Positions 8,645-17,061 of a DNA stretch of 64,000 nt are shown here, one piece after another. The notes under the pieces were generated by a model that made no database searches, was not told the DNA's origin, and saw only the letters and a list, made by a program, of their open reading frames with translations. Source of the stretch: Stutzerimonas stutzeri (GTDB taxonomy: Bacteria > Pseudomonadota > Gammaproteobacteria > Pseudomonadales > Pseudomonadaceae); NCBI RefSeq assembly GCF_024448985.1, contig NZ_JAMOII010000002.1, forward strand, positions 515,907 to 579,906. Reading direction: 5' to 3'. The first letter of the stretch is position 1. Every line of letters begins with the position of its first letter. Both the position numbers and the translations under genes were made by a program.

Positions 8645-10181
8645 AAAGCCCCCAATGTCGATCACGGATACGTTGCAGACACAGGCGCAGCTCGCCTTCC
8701 AGCGCGCGGTCTTCGATCAGCGGCGGGAAGTCCTCGCCCAACTCGGCATGCATGTCGCGCAGCGGTGCGGGCAACGGCCGCGCCTGTTCATCGCGCTGAC
8801 GCAACCAGACGCCCTGGTTGGCCGCGATCAGTGTTGCCGCTGCCACTTGCTCGGCCAGCTCCAGGCTGCGCAGCGCGTCGCGGGCGGCGATGGTGCCCAT
8901 GCTGACCTTGTCCTGGTTGTGGCATTCGGTCGAGCGCGAGAACACGCTGGCCGGCATGGTGTTTTTCAAGGCTTCGGCGGTCCAGGCGCTGGCGCCGATC
9001 TGCACCGCCTTGAAGCCATGATTGATCATCGCGGTGGACGCCGACGCGCCGGACAGGTTGCTCGGCAGGCCGTGGTTGTAGCGGGTATCGACCAGCAGCG
9101 CTAGTTGGCGGTCGAGCAGGTCGGCGACGTTGCCCACCAGGTTCTTCAGGCTATCCATGGCGAAGGCGATATGTCCGCCATAGAAGTGCCCGCCGTGTAG
9201 CACGCGCTCATTTTCCGCATCGATGATGGGGTTGTCGTTGGCGCTGTTCAGTTCGGTTTCGATGAATTGGCGCAGCAGCCCCAGGCTGTCGGCCAGCACG
9301 CCGAGCACGTGGGGTGCGCAGCGGATGGAATAACGGTCTTGTAAACGATGCAGCGGTGCGGTCGGCGCATCGATGGCCAAGTCCTGGCGAATCCAGGCGG
9401 CGACCTGAGTCTGGCCGGGATGCGGCTTGGCGGCGAACAGGCGCTCGTCGAAATGCTCCGGATTGCCTTCCAGCGCCACCACGTTGAGTGCGGTGATGCG
9501 CGTGGCCAGTTTGAGCAGGTAATCGGCGCGGGCATAGGCCAGGCAGGCCAGGCCGGTCATCACTGCGGTACCGTTCATCAACGCCAGCGCTTCCTTGGGA
9601 CGTAAGGTCAGCGGCGTCCAGCCTAGCTGGCGATGCACGTCGGCGGCGCTGCGACGCTCGCCTTGGTACATCACCTCGCGCTCGCCAGCCAGGCTGGCGG
9701 CCACGTAGGACAACGGCGTCAGATCGCCACTAGCACCGACCGAGCCTTCTTCGGGAATCAGCGGCAGAATGTCGTGTTCGAGAAAGGCCTGCATGCGTTC
9801 GAGCAGTTCGATGCGTACGCCGGACATGCCGTGGGTCAGCGAGCGCAGGCGCGCGGCGAGCACGGCGCGGGTCGCTTCAGCGTCGAGCAGCTTGCCCAGG
9901 CCGCAGCCGTGGAAGGTGAACAGGTGCTGCGGCAGCGCTTCGACCTGATGCAGCGGCACCGCCACCACGCAGGAATCGCCGTAGCCGGTGGTTACGCCGT
10001 AAATCACGCCTTCGCGGTCGAGCAAGGTGTCGAGAAATTGCGCGCCACGCGCGATTTGCTGGCGGAAGTTAGGGTCGCCCTGCAACTGCGAGGGCGCGCG
10101 GCGCTCGGCCACGGCCAGCACATCCTCGATGCTCAGGTGGTTTTCGCCGAAGATCACCGGCTCAGCTGCAGCGTTGTTCAT
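8637..10181 (-). CDS. MIO-type aromatic amino-acid ammonia-lyase
   Basis: This 514-residue enzyme has the Ala-Ser-Gly triad (150-152, in GSVGASGDLTPL) that cyclises to the MIO prosthetic group. The catalytic Tyr is in YGVTTGYG (residue 61), with N203 and Q281/Y284/R287 also present. The position that is an essential Glu in histidine ammonia-lyases is Gln here (Q423 in HNQDKVSM), as in phenylalanine and tyrosine lyases. The substrate-selectivity pair is Phe-His (90-91), not the Ser-His of HAL or the His-Leu of bacterial TAL. It is probably mislabelled hutH in automatic annotation. Inference: it acts on an aromatic amino acid to feed the aryl starter or a related precursor. It overlaps the upstream acyltransferase by 20 bases. 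Confidence 0.88.
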   Translation of the reverse strand: MNNAAAEPVIFGENHLSIEDVLAVAERRAPSQLQGDPNFRQQIARGAQFLDTLLDREGVIYGVTTGYGDSCVVAVPLHQVEALPQHLFTFHGCGLGKLLDAEATRAVLAARLRSLTHGMSGVRIELLERMQAFLEHDILPLIPEEGSVGASGDLTPLSYVAASLAGEREVMYQGERRSAADVHRQLGWTPLTLRPKEALALMNGTAVMTGLACLAYARADYLLKLATRITALNVVALEGNPEHFDERLFAAKPHPGQTQVAAWIRQDLAIDAPTAPLHRLQDRYSIRCAPHVLGVLADSLGLLRQFIETELNSANDNPIIDAENERVLHGGHFYGGHIAFAMDSLKNLVGNVADLLDRQLALLVDTRYNHGLPSNLSGASASTAMINHGFKAVQIGASAWTAEALKNTMPASVFSRSTECHNQDKVSMGTIAARDALRSLELAEQVAAATLIAANQGVWLRQRDEQARPLPAPLRDMHAELGEDFPPLIEDRALEGELRLCLQRIRDRHWGLYA

Positions 10182-11109
10182 GGTTGTTCCAGAAAGGATA
10201 GAAATTGAACCATTGCAGGGGAGCGTCCAAGCAGTGCGCCGCCAGTCGGTCGGCGTAGCGTTGCACCCACTGCTGCACCACCGCATCGCGTTCGCCGCGG
10301 CGCCAGTGGATGCGTTCGGCGAAGGGCTCCAGATGGACATGGAAATGTTCGCCGTGTTTCAGGCAGAACAGCAGATTCACCGGGCATTGCAGCAGCCCGG
10401 CCAGTAGCCACGGACCCTGCGGAAAATTTGCCGGCTGGCCGAGAAAGTCTGCGCTGGCGATACGCGCGCCATGCAGCGGCACGCGGTCGCCGGCAATCGC
10501 CAGCCATTCGCCGTCGTCCAGCCGGCGCGACAGCTCCATCATGATGGCCGGGTCCAGCTCGCTGACCTGGATCAGGCGCAGGTTGACCGCGCCGGATTGG
10601 TCCAGCAATCGGTTGAAGCGCTCGGCGTGGCGAGTGTGCACCAGCACGTTCATCTTCACCTTGCGGCCCATTTCGGCCAGCGCGCGACAGATTTCCAGAT
10701 TGCCTAGATGCGAGCCGACCAGCAGTTGGCCGCGCGGCGCCTCGAGCTCGGCTTCCAGATCCGTCTGGTCGTGCAGCACAAGACTGTCGAGGTCGAGGCG
10801 GCCGCCCCAGGCGTCTAGCTTGTCCAGCAGGGCATCGGCGAACGCCATGAACTGGCGATAAACGGAGCGCCGGCTGGGCGCCAGATCGTGGCGGCCGCTC
10901 CAGTTGGCAAGGTTGCGCTGATAGGTCCAGGCGCTCTGCCGCGCGCGGCCACCGAACAGGTAGAAGTACAGCACGATCAGGTACAGCAGCGGCGCCATGG
11001 CGCGGCGGCCGAGCAGGCACACGGCCTGAGCGGTGAGCTTCATCAAGACGAAGCTGCCGCGCTCGCGGTGCGCGGCCCAGTGCGAGTCGGCGGCGGCCTT
11101 GTCGGTCAT
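10162..11109 (-). CDS. LpxL/HtrB-like acyltransferase
   Basis: The 315-residue protein resembles lipid A lauroyl-type acyltransferases. A hydrophobic N-terminal segment (PLLYLIVLYFYLFGG) anchors it at the inner membrane. The catalytic HX4E motif appears as HLGNLE in LLVGSHLGNLEICRAL. It may transfer the polyene acid, or a fatty acid, onto a lipid head group. The start MTDKAAADSHW overlaps the glycosyltransferase stop as ATGA. In several aryl polyene clusters the glycosyltransferase and this acyltransferase are one polypeptide; here they are two coupled genes. Confidence 0.8.
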   Translation of the reverse strand: MTDKAAADSHWAAHRERGSFVLMKLTAQAVCLLGRRAMAPLLYLIVLYFYLFGGRARQSAWTYQRNLANWSGRHDLAPSRRSVYRQFMAFADALLDKLDAWGGRLDLDSLVLHDQTDLEAELEAPRGQLLVGSHLGNLEICRALAEMGRKVKMNVLVHTRHAERFNRLLDQSGAVNLRLIQVSELDPAIMMELSRRLDDGEWLAIAGDRVPLHGARIASADFLGQPANFPQGPWLLAGLLQCPVNLLFCLKHGEHFHVHLEPFAERIHWRRGERDAVVQQWVQRYADRLAAHCLDAPLQWFNFYPFWNNHEQRCS

Positions 11110-11906
11110 CCGCGCCACCGACGCCATAGCAATGCGGGCGCACGCAACAGCATGCCGCCGAACAGTCGGGCGTGCATCGAGGAAATCAGCAGGTTGTCGC
11201 GCCACAGGCGGAAGTGCGACACCCCATCTGCCGGGTAGTGAACATGGGTTGGTAGCCAGACCATCGGCTGCTCACGCCAATGCAGGCGCACCAGAATCTC
11301 GGTATCAAAATCCATGCGCTTGCCGAGTGCTGTGTCGTTGAGCAGCGTCAGGGTCGGCCCGAGCGGGTAGACGCGAAAACCACACATGGAGTCGCGGATC
11401 GACAGCGACAGCGTGTTGATCCACACCCAGACGTGGGTCAGGTAGCGCGCGTACAGCCGACCTTTCGGCACGCTGGAGTCGTACTCCGGATAGCCGCAGA
11501 TCAACGCATCCGGCGCCTGGCTGGCGCGGTCGAGAAACAGCGCCACACGGCCGAGGTCGTGCTGGCCGTCGGCGTCGACCTGCAGCGCATGGCTGAAGCC
11601 CAGGCGGGAGGCCTCGCGAAGCCCGGAGGACACCGCCGCGCCCTTGCCCTGGTTGTGGCTGTGCCGCAGCAGATGCACCAATGAATGTTGCGCCAGCTCA
11701 TCGATGATCTTTGCAGCAGCGGGGCTGGAGGCATCGTCGACGATCACGCACGGCAGATCTTCGGCGAGCAGCGCCCGGACCACCGCGGGCAGGCTGCGCT
11801 CGTGGTTGTACACCGGCACCACCGCGCAGGGTTTGAACCAGTCTTCATCGATCGCCAGCTGCAGTTGCCGATCGGCGCCGGATGCGATTGGGGTGAGCGT
11901 GGTCAC
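11106..11906 (-). CDS. family 2 glycosyltransferase
   Basis: This 266-residue GT-A enzyme starts at a GTG that overlaps the preceding stop as GTGA. The nucleotide-sugar site is visible as VVPVYNHE near residue 27, VIVDDASS near 50 and the metal-binding DADGQHD near 110. It resembles dolichyl-phosphate-mannose-synthase-like glycosyltransferases. It probably adds a sugar to the lipid or polyene precursor that the next gene product acylates. The sugar donor cannot be told from sequence. Confidence 0.82.
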   Translation of the reverse strand: MTTLTPIASGADRQLQLAIDEDWFKPCAVVPVYNHERSLPAVVRALLAEDLPCVIVDDASSPAAAKIIDELAQHSLVHLLRHSHNQGKGAAVSSGLREASRLGFSHALQVDADGQHDLGRVALFLDRASQAPDALICGYPEYDSSVPKGRLYARYLTHVWVWINTLSLSIRDSMCGFRVYPLGPTLTLLNDTALGKRMDFDTEILVRLHWREQPMVWLPTHVHYPADGVSHFRLWRDNLLISSMHARLFGGMLLRAPALLWRRWRG

Positions 11907-13582
11907 GAGTATTCTCCCAGCAGAATGCGGCCGGACGAGCAGGGCGCGTCGCCGTTGCGGTACGCGAAATGCAGCTTGCTGCGCTCGCGATCGAAGCGAA
12001 GGGTCAGATATAACTGATCGCCAGGCCGGGCGAGCTGCTGGAACTTGAGCACTTCCATGCCCTGAAAACGCGGTGGCAGATTGTCGATCAATTCGCGTGC
12101 GAGGCTGATGGCCCAGTCGATTTGGACCACGCCGGGCAGCACCGGCGTCTGTGGAAAATGGCCGGTGAAATGCGCGAGATCCAGCGGCACGCCGAGCTTC
12201 AGCTGCCATGGGCCATCGTCCTGGTTTGCGCTGATTCGCTCGGGCAGCATCGGGCGTGGCGCCTGCAACACGGCATCGAGTTGCGCCTGCGGCAGTTTGC
12301 CTTGGGCGTTACAGGGCAGTAGTCGAACCAACCGCCAGCGGCGTGGCAGGGCCAGCGCCTCACAATGGCTCGCCAGGTGTTTGCGCAAGGCCTCGGTCAG
12401 GGCGCGCCGGCCACCGTTGCGCAGTGCATGCAGGCCGGCATCGCTAAGGGCGACCAGCGCTCCGAGGTAGGCCCGGTTGTCGGTGATCACGCCGAGGCGC
12501 GCTTCGCCGACGAACGGGTGGGTAGCCAGCGCGGCTTCCAGCATCGGCAGGGAAATCCGCTTTTCTTCGAGCTTGACGATGCGATCCAACCGGCCGAGCA
12601 GTTCGAAGCGGCCATCTGCCTCGATTCGCGCGGCATCGGCCGTCTGTTCGAGATGGCCGGGCGGCAAAAAAGGTGAGGCGACCTGCAGCGCGCCGTCGTC
12701 GTTTTGACTCAGCCGCACGGCGGCGAACGGCTGCCACAGCGTGCCGCCCTGGCGCCAGGCGATGCCACCGGTTTCCGAACTGCCGTAGATTTCCGTTGGC
12801 GCTTGGCCCAAGCGCTGTTGCAGCCGTTGCCCGGCGCCGGCATCGAGCGGGCCCCCCGAGGAAAATATCCGCCGTACGTCGCGCAGGGCTGGCCAGTCGA
12901 GGTTGTCGCCCATCCGCTTGAGCAGCGCCGGGCTGGCGACCCAGCAGAAGCTGGGGTGCTGACGGCTGGCCAGTTGGATGTCTTCGGCAAATGGCAGGGC
13001 ACGGCGCAGAAAGAGGCGACCGGCGCACAGTGGCCAGAGCACGCGAAACAGCAGTCCATAGATGTGCTGCGCGGCGACGCTGGCGATTACGCACGCATCG
13101 CCCAGATCGTCACCCCAGTGCGCTTCGAGCGCTTGTACTTCGTTCGCCAGCTGGCGCAGGCGCTTGTCGATCAGTTTCGGCTCGCCACTGGAGCCGGACG
13201 TGCAGAGCAACAGACGGCACTGGTCTAGGTCCAGCTTCGCCCCTTCGAGCGGTTCGGCCAGAAGATCCGAAAGCCGGGCGTCGCCGTCCTGATCCGTCAG
13301 CCAGAGATCGGCCTGATGTGCCAGGCGCGAGCGGCTCGCGGGCTGCAGGTCCGCCGGTAGCAATACCGTCACGCCGGCTCGCCAGGCGCCGAGCAAGGCG
13401 ATAGCCAGCTCGCCGGCATCTTCCAGATGAACCGCGAGCCGGGCGACGCCGCGGTTGCGCAGGCCGGCAGCCAGGCGTAGCGCCTGCTGGCGCAGTTCGG
13501 CGTGGTCGAGGGCCCGCTCCAGGGTAACCTGACGCGACTTGGGCGCCTGCTCGAGCAGATGCTCCAGCGAAATCCAGTTCAT
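11903..13582 (-). CDS. fused aryl-ACP ligase (AMP-dependent) and hotdog dehydratase
   Basis: The 559-residue protein joins two activities that are separate genes (apeH and apeI) in the best-known clusters. Residues 1-445 are an acyl-AMP ligase with the P-loop TSGSSGEPK (128-136), the YGSSETGG motif (266-273) and a catalytic lysine in QGKLPQ (K429). Residues about 450-559 are a hotdog dehydratase with HFTGHFPQTPVLPG (471-484), the FabA/FabZ active-site motif. The ligase should load an aromatic acid on an ACP. The dehydratase should act with ApeP. Both ends overlap neighbours by four bases. Confidence 0.88.
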   Translation of the reverse strand: MNWISLEHLLEQAPKSRQVTLERALDHAELRQQALRLAAGLRNRGVARLAVHLEDAGELAIALLGAWRAGVTVLLPADLQPASRSRLAHQADLWLTDQDGDARLSDLLAEPLEGAKLDLDQCRLLLCTSGSSGEPKLIDKRLRQLANEVQALEAHWGDDLGDACVIASVAAQHIYGLLFRVLWPLCAGRLFLRRALPFAEDIQLASRQHPSFCWVASPALLKRMGDNLDWPALRDVRRIFSSGGPLDAGAGQRLQQRLGQAPTEIYGSSETGGIAWRQGGTLWQPFAAVRLSQNDDGALQVASPFLPPGHLEQTADAARIEADGRFELLGRLDRIVKLEEKRISLPMLEAALATHPFVGEARLGVITDNRAYLGALVALSDAGLHALRNGGRRALTEALRKHLASHCEALALPRRWRLVRLLPCNAQGKLPQAQLDAVLQAPRPMLPERISANQDDGPWQLKLGVPLDLAHFTGHFPQTPVLPGVVQIDWAISLARELIDNLPPRFQGMEVLKFQQLARPGDQLYLTLRFDRERSKLHFAYRNGDAPCSSGRILLGEYS

Positions 13583-14157
13583 GTACGTTTCCTAACTCGC
13601 TGGCGTACCAGCCACTCACCGGCAAACAGCAAGCCCATCAGCAGATAGGCGATAAGCCCGGTGTACAACGTCCACCAGCTCAGCGGCGCCCAAAGCACGA
13701 GCCCACTAGCGATGCCGGCGTTGATGATGAAAAAGCCTACCCAGACCCATGTCACCTGCCGCGTATAGCGCACCGCAGCCGGCGGCAATTCGGGCTCGCT
13801 CAGCCGCGCCAGGCGCTCGATGATCGGCATGCCGGAACACAGACTGCCGGCAAACAGGCCGAGCAGCGCGAGGCTGATCAACACCGGATACCAGGGCAGT
13901 AGCGCGGAGTCGTCCACGACCCCAAGCAGCAGGCAGAACAGCAGGGCCACCGCCGCGACTGTGCGGCTCAGGGGAGTCTGCTTAGCGCCGAGCAACCGTG
14001 CCAGCCACAGCGCGCCCAGCAGCATGGCGAACAGCCGTGGCGACAAATGCTCCAGGCCCAGATACACCACGAACGGATAGGCGAGGCCGGCCAGCAGCAG
14101 GCCGAGACCAATCAGCCGGCTGGCGTTCGCCTTGCCTGTTCGAGCGGATACTTGCAT
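13579..14157 (-). CDS. apeG: COG4648-family membrane protein
   Basis: The 192-residue protein has about six hydrophobic segments (for example LIGLGLLLAGLAYPFVVYL and VAALLFCLLLGVV) and no recognised catalytic motif. A protein of this family sits next to the ligase in aryl polyene clusters. Its biochemical role is not established. It overlaps the ligase gene by four bases, which supports coupled expression. Confidence 0.72.
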   Translation of the reverse strand: MQVSARTGKANASRLIGLGLLLAGLAYPFVVYLGLEHLSPRLFAMLLGALWLARLLGAKQTPLSRTVAAVALLFCLLLGVVDDSALLPWYPVLISLALLGLFAGSLCSGMPIIERLARLSEPELPPAAVRYTRQVTWVWVGFFIINAGIASGLVLWAPLSWWTLYTGLIAYLLMGLLFAGEWLVRQRVRKRT

Positions 14158-14235
14158 CGCATGCTGTCCGTTGGCGCGAGAAGACGCATCGTTCGGTCCG
14201 TGGCCGGCCGGCGCCTGGCTTCCCTGGGGTTTGGC

Positions 14236-14493
14236 TCAAGCCGTTTGCGTATTCACCAGGCGGTACACCGCCTCGACGACGTCGCCCACGGTACGCACCG
14301 ATTTGAATTCATCGGCGGCGATCTTCTTGCCGGTCTGGCGCTTGATGTGATCGATCAGGTCGACGGCGTCGATGCTGTCGATCTCCAGATCCTGATAGAG
14401 GTTGGCCTCAAGGGTGATGCGCTCGGGTTCCAGCTCGAACAATTCGACCAGCGCGTCGCGCAAGGTCTGGAAAATTTCATCACGGGTGTTCAC
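14236..14493 (-). CDS. apeF: acyl carrier protein
   Basis: This 85-residue carrier protein has the phosphopantetheine attachment serine S40 in the motif EIDSIDAVDL. Its length and the four-helix pattern are those of type II ACPs. It is the second of two adjacent ACP genes. In characterised systems one ACP carries the aryl starter and the other the growing chain. Twelve bases separate it from the upstream ACP gene, and 78 non-coding bases follow it. Confidence 0.88.
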   Translation of the reverse strand: MNTRDEIFQTLRDALVELFELEPERITLEANLYQDLEIDSIDAVDLIDHIKRQTGKKIAADEFKSVRTVGDVVEAVYRLVNTQTA

Positions 14494-14505
14494 GTTGGGC
14501 TCTCC

Positions 14506-14769
14506 TCAGGCGACGGCGCGGTTGGCGCTAACGTAGGCGGCCAGGCTGTCGACGCTGGCGAAATGCTTGCGGGTGTCTTTCGCATCGGCGTCGATCTTGA
14601 TGCCGAAGCGCTTCTGGATAGCCAGACCCAGCTCCAGCGCGTCGACCGAGTCCAGCCCGAGCCCTTCGCCGAAGAGCGGCTCATCGGTCGGAATATCATC
14701 TGGTCCGAGGTCTTCCAGACCCAGGGCGTCGATGATCAGTTGCTTGATTTCAAGCTGTAATTGGCTCAT
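14506..14769 (-). CDS. apeE: acyl carrier protein
   Basis: The 87-residue product has the attachment serine S41 in GLDSVDALELG. It differs clearly from the other ACP in the operon, as expected if the two carry different acyl groups. Its start overlaps the end of the acyltransferase gene by 20 bases. The symbol follows gene order in known clusters and is an inference. Confidence 0.88.
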   Translation of the reverse strand: MSQLQLEIKQLIIDALGLEDLGPDDIPTDEPLFGEGLGLDSVDALELGLAIQKRFGIKIDADAKDTRKHFASVDSLAAYVSANRAVA

Positions 14770-15559
14770 CGAGTGCGAGCTCCTTTATGAAGTGTCGATG
14801 CAGATGGTCGTTGAGTCGCCTCGAGGCGATGGGCGCCGCCCCCTGTGCGGCGAAAACCTGCGGGTCGATGTCTTCGCCCACGCGCAGGTGAAAATGAAAA
14901 CGTCGTGCCGGAATGCGATACCAGGGCTCGGCTTTGGTCAGTGTGGTGGGCGTCACGCTGATTACCACGGGCGTCACCAGGCGTGCGCCGCGCAGGGCAA
15001 TCGCCGCCGCGCCGCGATGAAACTGCGGGGCTTGGCCGGGTGTGGTGCGCGTCCCTTCGGGGAAGATGATTAGCGTTTGGTCCTGTCGCAGCGCGTCGGC
15101 AGCTTCGTCGAGCATTTCGGCGCTGCCGTTGTTGCTGATGTACTGCGCCGCGCGAATTGGGCCGCGGGTGAAGGGGTTATCCCAGAGGCTTTGCTTGACC
15201 ACGCAATTGGCATCGCGGATCAGCGAGATCAGCACCACCACATCGATCAGCGAAGGGTGGTTGGCTAGCACCAGCTGCCCGGGACGGCCGAGCCGCTCGG
15301 CCCCTTCGACTTCATAGGTCAGCACGCCGCTGCGATACATGAATTGGACGAACAGCCAGAACAGCCGGCTCACGGTCTGACGCGCTCGTCGGCGGTGTTT
15401 GGCCGCATCGCCGGGTAGCAGGTCGAGCAGAGGGAAAACGAGCAGCCGCAAACACAGACCGCCAACGCCGAACAGCGCAAAGGACAGTCCTGTCGCGATC
15501 AAACGCCACAGCCATGGCGCGTCGCGATGCTTGTTCAGCGAGTTCGCTGCCAGGTCCAT
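14750..15559 (-). CDS. apeD: 1-acylglycerol-3-phosphate acyltransferase-like protein
   Basis: This 269-residue membrane acyltransferase has the PlsC-type motif HX4D (NHPSLID) near residue 105 and FPEGTRT near 180, preceded by a hydrophobic segment at about residues 25-45. It likely acylates a glycerophospholipid-type acceptor, perhaps with the polyene. The start MDLAANSL at 15559 is chosen for a nearby GGA-rich ribosome-binding site. A start at 15574 (MEQTSM) is also possible. The symbol is tentative. Confidence 0.75.
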   Translation of the reverse strand: MDLAANSLNKHRDAPWLWRLIATGLSFALFGVGGLCLRLLVFPLLDLLPGDAAKHRRRARQTVSRLFWLFVQFMYRSGVLTYEVEGAERLGRPGQLVLANHPSLIDVVVLISLIRDANCVVKQSLWDNPFTRGPIRAAQYISNNGSAEMLDEAADALRQDQTLIIFPEGTRTTPGQAPQFHRGAAAIALRGARLVTPVVISVTPTTLTKAEPWYRIPARRFHFHLRVGEDIDPQVFAAQGAAPIASRRLNDHLHRHFIKELALDEPITA

Positions 15560-16260
15560 CGACGTCTGTTCCATTGATGCGTGCAGGTGTGGCGACCGTC
15601 GAGCAAAGCGCGAATCAGCTCGATGGCGTGTGGTCGGGGTGCCCGGGTGCTTTTTTCGTCGGCGGTTTCGAGGCTCAGCCGCCAACCGTGACCGGGTTTG
15701 AGCAATAGCGCCACGGCGTAGGGAAAGCTGATATCGCTGATCCAGGGGGCATAGACAGGTGGTGTCTGGTCTTCGGCAACGACCACCAGAACGGCTGGAG
15801 CACCTTCATCAAGCAGCATGGCCGCTTCGAGCACAGCATGCTCCAGGCCGTCGCCTTCAGCTGCGAGCGCCGTCATTTCGCTGGTGTCGCGTTGCTGAAT
15901 CGACCAAAGACCGATAATCGCGTTATGCACCGACAGGCTGAATTGAGTCGGCGAAAGGGCTTCGTTGTGCGCAAGATCGCTAAGAATGGCAAAGGTGCGC
16001 GCGGTTTCGCCATGGCGGGAGGCGTAGACCAGCGGCATCTGCTCGGTAGCCAGCGGCGTGGACACCGCAAATACCATGCGCGCCAAGCGGCTCAGCCGAC
16101 GCCGTTGCATAGCCGGCAGGAAGCTCACATCCGGCTGTGCCTCGCTGCTTTCGAGGTCGCGCGGATTCCGGGCCCAAATCGCCCAGTCATCAGCGCTTGC
16201 CAAGCCTGGAGCCCAGGCCTGCCATTGATCGATATCGAATTGAATCACGCGAGAACTCAC
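15535..16260 (-). CDS. apeC: ketosynthase-like chain-length factor partner
   Basis: The 241-residue protein is a short ketosynthase-fold protein lacking the catalytic cysteine motif. The corresponding region reads SVHNAIIGLWSI. This is the pattern of ApeC, which forms a heterodimer with the active ketosynthase ApeO and limits chain length. It begins with GTG and is the first gene of the pigment operon. Its start lies about 80 bases downstream of the predicted transcription start. The 3' end overlaps the acyltransferase gene. Confidence 0.8.
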   Translation of the reverse strand: MSSRVIQFDIDQWQAWAPGLASADDWAIWARNPRDLESSEAQPDVSFLPAMQRRRLSRLARMVFAVSTPLATEQMPLVYASRHGETARTFAILSDLAHNEALSPTQFSLSVHNAIIGLWSIQQRDTSEMTALAAEGDGLEHAVLEAAMLLDEGAPAVLVVVAEDQTPPVYAPWISDISFPYAVALLLKPGHGWRLSLETADEKSTRAPRPHAIELIRALLDGRHTCTHQWNRRRWTWQRTR

Positions 16261-16344
16261 CGGCTCGTCCGCGAGCCTTGTTGTTGGCGTGTCGACGTCC
16301 CTGTACAGCGACTATCGGTAAATGTCCGCCGTGAAAGTGGCGGC

Positions 16345-16373
16345 ATTATCCAATCGAGGTCGGACAGAGGCAA
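16345..16373 (-). promoter_or_regulatory. sigma-70 type promoter of the aryl polyene operon
   Basis: On the minus strand a -35 box TTGCCT (16368-16373) is followed after exactly 17 bases by a -10 box GATAAT (16345-16350). Transcription would start near 16338 and give a leader of about 78 bases before the GTG of the first pigment gene. No other equally good pair was seen in the 251-base gap 16261-16511. The assignment rests on pattern only. Confidence 0.65.
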
Positions 16374-16511
16374 ACATTGCGTGCGATATCCAGATAAGAG
16401 GTACGTGTGCCGGAGGGAACCATGGCGCGAAGTGTGTTGTCTGTTACAGGTTTTTCTAATGTACGGCAATCCCGAGAATTACCGTTCTGGCTATTCGAAG
16501 CCTCCAGCGCC

Positions 16512-16940
16512 TTATTGCACGCCCTGCTGCTTGAGCCACGCCAGCAACTGGGGCAGCGGCAACGCGCCGCTCTGGCGGGCAATCTCGCGCCCGTCCTTAA
16601 ACAGAATCAGGCTCGGTATCGAACGGATACCTAATTGAGGCTGCGGGTTTGCTTCGCTGTCCAGCTTGGCCAGCCGGCAACGGCCCTGTAGCTGAGCTGC
16701 TGCCTGTTCAAAGGTCGGCGCGAAGCTCCGGCATGGGCCACACCAGCTCGCCCACACATCGACCAACAACGGCAGGTCGCCCTTGATCTGACTGGCGAAG
16801 CTCGACTGATCCACTTTCAAGGATGTATTGGCCAGAACCTTGGCTTTGCAACGGCCGCAGCGCGGTTCCTCGGCCATCCGCTCGGCTGGGATGCGGTTGA
16901 GCCCGGCACAGTGCGCACAGGGTACGACGAGAGCGGTCAT
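16512..16940 (-). CDS. trxC: thioredoxin 2, zinc-binding TrxC
   Basis: The 142-residue protein has an N-terminal zinc ribbon with two cysteine pairs (PCAHC at about residues 8-12 and CGRC at about 28-31). A thioredoxin domain follows with the redox motif WASWCGPC. This architecture is specific to TrxC, a cytosolic disulfide reductase induced by oxidative stress in other bacteria. The start MTALVVPCAHC is preceded by GGAG seven bases upstream. It lies upstream of the pigment operon on the same strand. Confidence 0.93.
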   Translation of the reverse strand: MTALVVPCAHCAGLNRIPAERMAEEPRCGRCKAKVLANTSLKVDQSSFASQIKGDLPLLVDVWASWCGPCRSFAPTFEQAAAQLQGRCRLAKLDSEANPQPQLGIRSIPSLILFKDGREIARQSGALPLPQLLAWLKQQGVQ

Positions 16941-17061
16941 TGGAAGCTCCACGGTAGCGTGTTGATGTGATCAAGGTGGAGGCGAGACGCCGAATATCAA
17001 GGCAGTCATCGATGCGGTGTGGCGGGTTTGCTGCCGCTAGACGCAGGGTGTGGCGGATTGG

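Noticed and set aside
8637-10181. hutH, histidine utilisation
   Set aside because: The essential HAL glutamate is Gln, the selectivity pair is Phe-His, no other hut gene is near, and the gene is embedded in a pigment operon.
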